DNA of 64,000 nucleotides from Lysobacteraceae bacterium. Lineage in GTDB: Bacteria > Pseudomonadota > Gammaproteobacteria > Nitrococcales > AK92. The stretch spans positions 42,392-106,391 of the forward strand of contig JAAYIK010000029.1 of the NCBI GenBank assembly GCA_012523465.1, given 5' to 3'. Below the pieces are notes generated by a model. It saw nothing but the letters and a program-made list of their open reading frames with translations, was not told the DNA's origin and ran no database searches. Below are positions 59,467 to 64,000 of this stretch, in pieces; positions within the stretch are counted from its first letter, which is position 1, and each line of letters starts with the position of its first letter. The position numbers and the translations under genes are program-made.

Positions 59467-59493
59467 TAGCAGCAAATCAGCGGCTGCCGATAC
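59467..59493 (+). promoter_or_regulatory. Candidate sigma28 (flagellar) promoter for the chemotaxis genes
   Basis: GCCGATAC (59486-59493) matches the sigma28 -10 consensus GCCGATAA at 7 of 8 positions; a poor -35 (TAGC, 59467-59470) lies 15 bp upstream. Location 90 bp before the first chemotaxis gene fits. Confidence 0.35.
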
Positions 59494-59581
59494 TCCGACG
59501 TCGGCCGATTTTCGATGATGTCCTGGGCGTTTCCCGCTGCTTGCCGGCGAGCATTGGTTTTGCCAGGACACGGAGGCCGAT

Positions 59582-60784
59582 TTGCCTAAGACCTCTTCGC
59601 TCCAGCTGATTCTGCTGCCTGTCTACGCCGCGATTCCGGGCGCCGTCGCCGTCGTCGTGGCGGGCGGTCTGGCCTGGCTGCCGTTGGCGGTCGCAGTGAT
59701 GATGATCGCCGGGCTGCAGAGCCTGCACGGCCGCAGGCAGCTCGCGCGGCTGCAGTCGCTGGCAGCAGCTGCGAAGGAGCCCATGGATGCCCGGGACGGC
59801 GACGCGGGAACGCCGCCAAGCGCGACGCCTCCGGGGGCGGCGGCTTTCGCCGACGGCATCGCCGAGATGGGGCGGGCCCTGGCGCCGGTGTGGGCACGAC
59901 AGATCAATACCGCTCGGGAGCAGACCGAGACCGCCATCGTCGCGCTCAGCAATCAATTTGCCAGCATCGTGCAACAGCTGGACGACGCCATTGAGGTTTC
60001 CAAGCAAGTGGCGGGCGACGGCGAAAGCGTCGCTTCGGTGCTGGCTTCCAGCGAAGCCGCGCTGCTGAAGGTGGTGAACACCCTGCGGGTGGTGTTGGAT
60101 GAGAAGGTCGCGCTGATGCGTGAGCTCGACAGCCTGATGGGCTTCACCGCCGAGCTCGATCAGATGGCGCACGACGTCGCTCGGGTCGCCGCCCAGACCA
60201 ACCTGCTGGCCCTAAACGCTGCCATCGAGGCGGCGCGCGCTGGCGAGCAAGGACGCGGCTTCGCCGTGGTGGCCGACGAAGTGCGGCAGCTCTCGCAGCT
60301 GTCCGGGGCTACCGGCAAGCGCATCGGTGAAAAGATCAAGATCATCAATGAAGCCATCGCCTCGGCCTTCAGCGCCGGGGAGGCGTCGACGGAGCGCGAC
60401 AGCAAGGCGGTTGCAGGCGCCGAGGAGACCATCCGGCAAGTGCTGAATGAATTCCGCACGGTGGCCGATGGCTTGAGCAAGGCCAGCGAAACGCTGCGTC
60501 GGAGCAGCGCCAGCATCCAGAACCAGATTTCGGGCGCCATCGTCGAGCTGCAGTTCCAAGACCGCAGCAGTCAGATTCTGTCCCATGTCTGCGACAACAT
60601 CCGCGCCGCCGCAGACGAGCTCCTGCGGGTCCAGCAGCGCTTCCAGGCCGAGGGCGTGCTGGTCGCCCCCAACACGGAGGCGCTGCTGGTGGGGTTGGAG
60701 CGCTCCTACGCGATGGCGGAGGAGCGGCAAAACCACAACGGCGAGGCGACCACGACGGCGGTCGGGGATGTCACTTTCTTTTGA
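59582..60784 (+). CDS. Membrane methyl-accepting chemotaxis-like protein without a ligand domain
   Basis: 400 residues, TTG start with GGAGG five or six bases upstream. Two closely spaced membrane helices (about 8-45) with almost no periplasmic loop, a variable linker, then a coiled-coil signalling domain whose tip reads [37 protein letters not shown]. No HAMP or sensory domain. It likely senses an internal or membrane signal and couples to the CheA encoded downstream. Confidence 0.88.
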   Translation: MPKTSSLQLILLPVYAAIPGAVAVVVAGGLAWLPLAVAVMMIAGLQSLHGRRQLARLQSLAAAAKEPMDARDGDAGTPPSATPPGAAAFADGIAEMGRALAPVWARQINTAREQTETAIVALSNQFASIVQQLDDAIEVSKQVAGDGESVASVLASSEAALLKVVNTLRVVLDEKVALMRELDSLMGFTAELDQMAHDVARVAAQTNLLALNAAIEAARAGEQGRGFAVVADEVRQLSQLSGATGKRIGEKIKIINEAIASAFSAGEASTERDSKAVAGAEETIRQVLNEFRTVADGLSKASETLRRSSASIQNQISGAIVELQFQDRSSQILSHVCDNIRAAADELLRVQQRFQAEGVLVAPNTEALLVGLERSYAMAEERQNHNGEATTTAVGDVTFF

Positions 60785-60827
60785 GAACGACCGGGCAATC
60801 AGCTTGCTCTGGTGAAGGGGTAAAACG

Positions 60828-61196
60828 ATGAGCAAAACGGTATTGGTGGTGGACGACTCGGCAGCGATCCGGCAGGTGGTGTCGATAACCCTCAAGGGTG
60901 CCGGCTATGAGGTGATCGAGGCCTGCGACGGCAAGGACGCGCTGGAAAAGCTCAACGGCCAGCGGGTCCACCTGATCATCTCCGACGTCAACATGCCGGT
61001 GATGGACGGGCTGACCTTTCTGAAGGAAGTCAAGGCGCGGCCCGAGTACAAGTTCACCCCGGTCATCATGCTGACGACCGAGTCGGCCGAGGACAAGAAG
61101 CAAGAGGGCCAGGCAGCCGGCGCCAAGGCCTGGATGGTGAAGCCGTTCGAGCCGGCTCAGATGTTGAATGCGGTGTCCAAGCTGGTCATGGCCTAA
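60828..61196 (+). CDS. CheY-like single-domain response regulator
   Basis: 122 residues. DD pair at 9-10, acceptor Asp53 in IISDVNMPVMDG, Thr in MLTTES and Lys in WMVKPF. Probably the phosphate output of the adjacent CheA, acting on a motor or another effector. Confidence 0.93.
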   Translation: MSKTVLVVDDSAAIRQVVSITLKGAGYEVIEACDGKDALEKLNGQRVHLIISDVNMPVMDGLTFLKEVKARPEYKFTPVIMLTTESAEDKKQEGQAAGAKAWMVKPFEPAQMLNAVSKLVMA

Positions 61197-61199
61197 GCC

Positions 61200-61514
61200 A
61201 TGTTCACCATCGAAGAAAAGCAAGAGCGGCTGCGTCTCCATTGCAGCCTGACCATTTATCAGGCCGCGCAGCTGTGGTCGGAGCTGAAAGGCGCGCTGGG
61301 GCGGGTGCGCGAGATCGACTTGGCCGAAGTCGATGAGTGCGACACCGCCGGCGTGCAGCTGTTGCTGATGCTCAAGCGCGCAGCCGCCGAGCAAGGCCGG
61401 TCCTTGCAGTTGGTCAATCACAGCAAGGCCGTGATCGATGTGCTGGGGCTGATCAATGTCGCCGGCCTGCTAGGGGATCCGGTGGTATTGCCGTCGGAGC
61501 AGGAGGTGCACTAA
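61200..61514 (+). CDS. STAS-domain protein
   Basis: 104 residues. STAS fold with the phospho-site motif in VDECDTAGVQLLLML (Thr in place of the more common Ser). Begins 3 bp after cheY, and its TAA overlaps the cheA ATG. STAS proteins in chemotaxis-like clusters are thought to be phospho-switches, as in anti-sigma antagonists. Confidence 0.88.
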   Translation: MFTIEEKQERLRLHCSLTIYQAAQLWSELKGALGRVREIDLAEVDECDTAGVQLLLMLKRAAAEQGRSLQLVNHSKAVIDVLGLINVAGLLGDPVVLPSEQEVH

Positions 61515-63679
61515 TGAGCCTCGATGCCGCCCTGCAGACCTTCCTGGTAGAAAGCCGGGAGCTGCTGGAGCAGATGGAATATGATCTGCTGCAACTGGAG
61601 AGCGCGCCAGACGACGGCGAGCTGCTCAATGCCCTGTTCCGCAGCGTCCACACGGTGAAGGGGGCAGCCGGCATTTTCGGCCTGCAGCCCATCGTCGACT
61701 TTACCCATGTGGTCGAGAACCTGTTGGACCAGCTGCGACAGCGCAAGCTCGACCTAGATGCCGATCTCGCCGCTCTGCTCTTGCAGTGCCGCGACTACAT
61801 CCTCGAGCTGGTGGAGCTCTGCCCCACCTCGCTGGACGATCTTAACGAGGCGCAGCAGGCGGCCGGCGCACGGCTGCTGGACGCCTTGGAGGACTACCTG
61901 CCCGAAGGGGGTGGCGAGACGATGCCGGTGGCCGCCACCGAGCGGACGGAGGTGGAGAGCTTCGGCGGTGGACCGGTGGACAGCGATACCTGGCACATCT
62001 CGCTGCGTTTCAGCCGCGAGGTGCTGCAGCACGGCATGGATCCGCTCGGCTTCATCCGCTACCTTGGCAAGTTGGGGGAGCTGGTGCACGTGGAGCCGGT
62101 GGCCGACGCGCTGCCGGTGCCGGCCGACTACGATCCGGAAGCCTGCTATCTGGGCTTCGAGATCGCCTTCCGCGGCGACGTCGACAAGAAGACCATCGAG
62201 GACGTCTTCGAGTTCGTCCGCGATGACTGCGAACTGCGTATCCTGCCACCGCGCAGCCAGCTTAGCGAATACATGCGCCTGATCAGCGAGCTGCCCGAGG
62301 ACGAGGCCCGGCTGGGCGAGTTGCTGGTCGCCTGCGGCGCGCTGACGCCGAACGAGCTGGAGCGCGGGCTCAAGCTGCAGCAGAGCGCCCAGGCCGACAA
62401 CAAGAGCAAGCTCGGCAAGCTGCTGGTCGAACAGGGCGCGGTGCAGCCGGAGCTGGTGGAAGCAGCGCTGCACAAGCAGCGCAAGAACCGCGAAAGCCGC
62501 TCGCTGGCCAGCCAGTACATCCGGGTGCGGGCGGACAAGCTGGACAGCCTGATTAACCTGGTGGGCGAGCTGGTGATCGCCAGCGCGGCCGCGGAGCTGA
62601 TCGCCTCTGCCTCCGGCGATACCGCCACCCTGGAGTCGGTGGCGGAGCTGTCACGCCTGGTGGAAGAGATCCGTGACAGCTCGCTGCAGCTGCGGATGGT
62701 GCCCATCGGCGAGACCTTCCAGCGCTTCACCCGGGTGGTGCGGGATACCGCGGCCGAGTTGGGCAAGGACATCGAGCTGCAGATCAGCGGCGCCGACACC
62801 GAGCTCGACAAGACGGTGGTGGAGAAAATCTCCGATCCGCTCACCCATCTGGTGCGCAACGCGGTGGACCACGGCATCGAGCCGGTGGAGGTGCGCGTGG
62901 CGCGCGGCAAGCCGTCTCGTGGGCTGGTCCAGCTCAATGCCTACCACGACTCCGGCAGCATCGTGATCGAGGTCAGCGACGACGGCGGCGGCCTGGACCG
63001 CGACAAGATTTTCGCCAAGGCCGTGGAGCGGGGGCTGGTGCGGCCGGATCAGGAGCTCAGTACGCAGGAGATCTTCAATCTGATTTTCGAGCCGGGCTTC
63101 TCCACCGCGCCTCAGGTGACCAATTTGTCCGGCCGCGGCGTGGGTATGGACGTCGTCCGGCGCAGCATCGAGGCGCTGCGCGGCACGGTCGATCTGGAGT
63201 CCACGCCGGGCAAGGGCAGCGTGTTCCGCATTCGCCTGCCGCTCACGCTCGCCATCATCGACGGCTTCCTGATCCGCTCTGGCAACGAGGACTTCGTGGT
63301 GCCGCTGGAGAGCGTGGTCGAGTGCATCGAGCTGTCCGGCGATCTGCGCACCCAAGCGCTGGAGCGCAACTACATCAATCTGCGCGGGGAAGTGCTGCCG
63401 TTCGTGCGACTGCGCGAGCACTTCCGCATCGAGGGCCCGGTCGGGCGGCGCGAGAACATGGTGGTCGTCCAGTACGCGGGGCAGAAGGCCGGCTTGCTGG
63501 TGGATGAGCTGCTGGGCGAGCACCAGACCGTCATCAAACCCTTGGGAACCCTGTTCAGGCATATCAACGGAATCAGCGGGGCCACCATTCTCGGCAACGG
63601 TCGGGTCGCGCTGATTCTGGACATTCCCAATCTGATGCAGCGCCTACAGCAAGAGGGGGGCGGCCGAGTAGCGGCCTGA
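61514..63679 (+). CDS. cheA: Chemotaxis histidine kinase CheA
   Basis: 721 residues from ATG 61514 (AGGAGG upstream; ATG overlaps the STAS stop). Hpt domain with phospho-His46 in SVHTVKGAAG; a middle region without a clear P2 domain but with a conserved-looking DPLGFIRYLGKLGELV block; dimerisation domain (LVGELVIASAAAELI); HATPase with NAVDHGIEP, SDDGGGLDRDKI and LSGRGVGMDVVR; C-terminal CheW-like domain. The CheW-like domain couples it to receptors. Confidence 0.95.
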   Translation: MSLDAALQTFLVESRELLEQMEYDLLQLESAPDDGELLNALFRSVHTVKGAAGIFGLQPIVDFTHVVENLLDQLRQRKLDLDADLAALLLQCRDYILELVELCPTSLDDLNEAQQAAGARLLDALEDYLPEGGGETMPVAATERTEVESFGGGPVDSDTWHISLRFSREVLQHGMDPLGFIRYLGKLGELVHVEPVADALPVPADYDPEACYLGFEIAFRGDVDKKTIEDVFEFVRDDCELRILPPRSQLSEYMRLISELPEDEARLGELLVACGALTPNELERGLKLQQSAQADNKSKLGKLLVEQGAVQPELVEAALHKQRKNRESRSLASQYIRVRADKLDSLINLVGELVIASAAAELIASASGDTATLESVAELSRLVEEIRDSSLQLRMVPIGETFQRFTRVVRDTAAELGKDIELQISGADTELDKTVVEKISDPLTHLVRNAVDHGIEPVEVRVARGKPSRGLVQLNAYHDSGSIVIEVSDDGGGLDRDKIFAKAVERGLVRPDQELSTQEIFNLIFEPGFSTAPQVTNLSGRGVGMDVVRRSIEALRGTVDLESTPGKGSVFRIRLPLTLAIIDGFLIRSGNEDFVVPLESVVECIELSGDLRTQALERNYINLRGEVLPFVRLREHFRIEGPVGRRENMVVVQYAGQKAGLLVDELLGEHQTVIKPLGTLFRHINGISGATILGNGRVALILDIPNLMQRLQQEGGGRVAA

Positions 63680-63684
63680 ACACT

Positions 63685-64000
63685 ATGGACAAGAAGCAAG
63701 AGCAAAGCGGATTCATGAACATCAAGCGGTGGCTGAGCCAACTTTCGATTACCGTCAAGCTTTCCCTGACTGCCTTCGTGGTCATTGCCATCGCGCTCGG
63801 TCTGATGACCCTGTCGATTGCGCGCACCGCGACCGGGATATTGGACCGGAATGCGCTGGACGCGATGAAGACCCAGCTCGAGCTCAGCAAGTCAGTGCTG
63901 GCCGCCATCGACCGCCAGGCCCGTGCCTCCCTGGCGCATGCTCGCGAGCAAATGGACGAGCGGCTAGGGCAGCTGGCTACCCAGGAAGGCGATGTCCTGA
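63685..64000 (+). CDS. Methyl-accepting chemotaxis protein, 5' part
   Basis: 105 visible residues, cut by the window edge. ATG 63685; alternative ATG at 63715. One membrane helix (about 25-47, LSLTAFVVIAIALGLMTLSI) and the start of a periplasmic helical segment (NALDAMKTQLELSKSVLAAI) typical of Cache-type sensors. Confidence 0.8.
   Translation, partial: MDKKQEQSGFMNIKRWLSQLSITVKLSLTAFVVIAIALGLMTLSIARTATGILDRNALDAMKTQLELSKSVLAAIDRQARASLAHAREQMDERLGQLATQEGDVL

Overview
The window is GC-rich (roughly two thirds G+C) and densely coded. It is gammaproteobacterial chromosome: the blocks mnmE / mnmG-rsmG-parA-parB-atpIBEFHAGDC-glmU-glmS, glyQS, secB-gpsA, envC-yibQ, lptM-lysA/xerC-hslVU, ubiEJB and argH-algZR-hemC-hemX-hemY are all gammaproteobacterial arrangements. 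The genus cannot be fixed from the sequence. I found no tRNA, rRNA, CRISPR array, insertion sequence or prophage.

Layout. 1-975: 3' end of mnmE. 976-1897: a debris zone holding a rhomboid-protease start fused to an inverted membrane-protein fragment. 1898-16502: tRNA modification (mnmG), 16S rRNA methylation (rsmG), chromosome partition (parAB), the complete F-type ATP synthase operon behind a clear sigma70 promoter, then UDP-GlcNAc synthesis (glmU, glmS). 16.6-21.7 kb: a hibernation-factor/cold-shock fusion, an acyltransferase, gmhB and glycyl-tRNA synthetase. 22.0-30.4 kb: glnA, trmL, gpsA-secB-rhodanese, an ArsR-type regulator divergent from envC-ctpA-yibQ. 30.4-39.5 kb, minus strand: ubiquinone genes (ubiB, ubiJ, ubiE), hslVU, xerC, DUF484, lysA, lptM and a small ORF behind a strong Fur box. 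39.6-44.5 kb: small metabolic genes, cysK and argH. 44.6-50.6 kb: algZR-type two-component system and haem genes. 50.7-58.3 kb: mixed accessory genes (quinone oxidoreductase, TonB receptor, orphan ModA, Fpr, thioesterase) and one structured RNA. 58.7-64.0 kb: a signalling and chemotaxis cluster (NarL-type regulator, membrane MCP, CheY, STAS, CheA, start of a second MCP).

The main discovery is a probable CsrB/RsmZ-family small RNA on the minus strand near 55961-56120. Four short hairpins present GGA in their loops, and the RNA ends in a GC-rich closing stem plus a U-run. It would titrate the translational regulator CsrA/RsmA. Other points: a three-copy 11-bp tandem repeat at the very start of the algZ-like kinase gene that decides which of two overlapping start codons is in frame; a 16/19 Fur box in front of an unknown 73-residue protein; hemD and dapF absent from their usual operon positions; and candidate heat-shock and sigma28 promoters ahead of hslVU and the chemotaxis genes.
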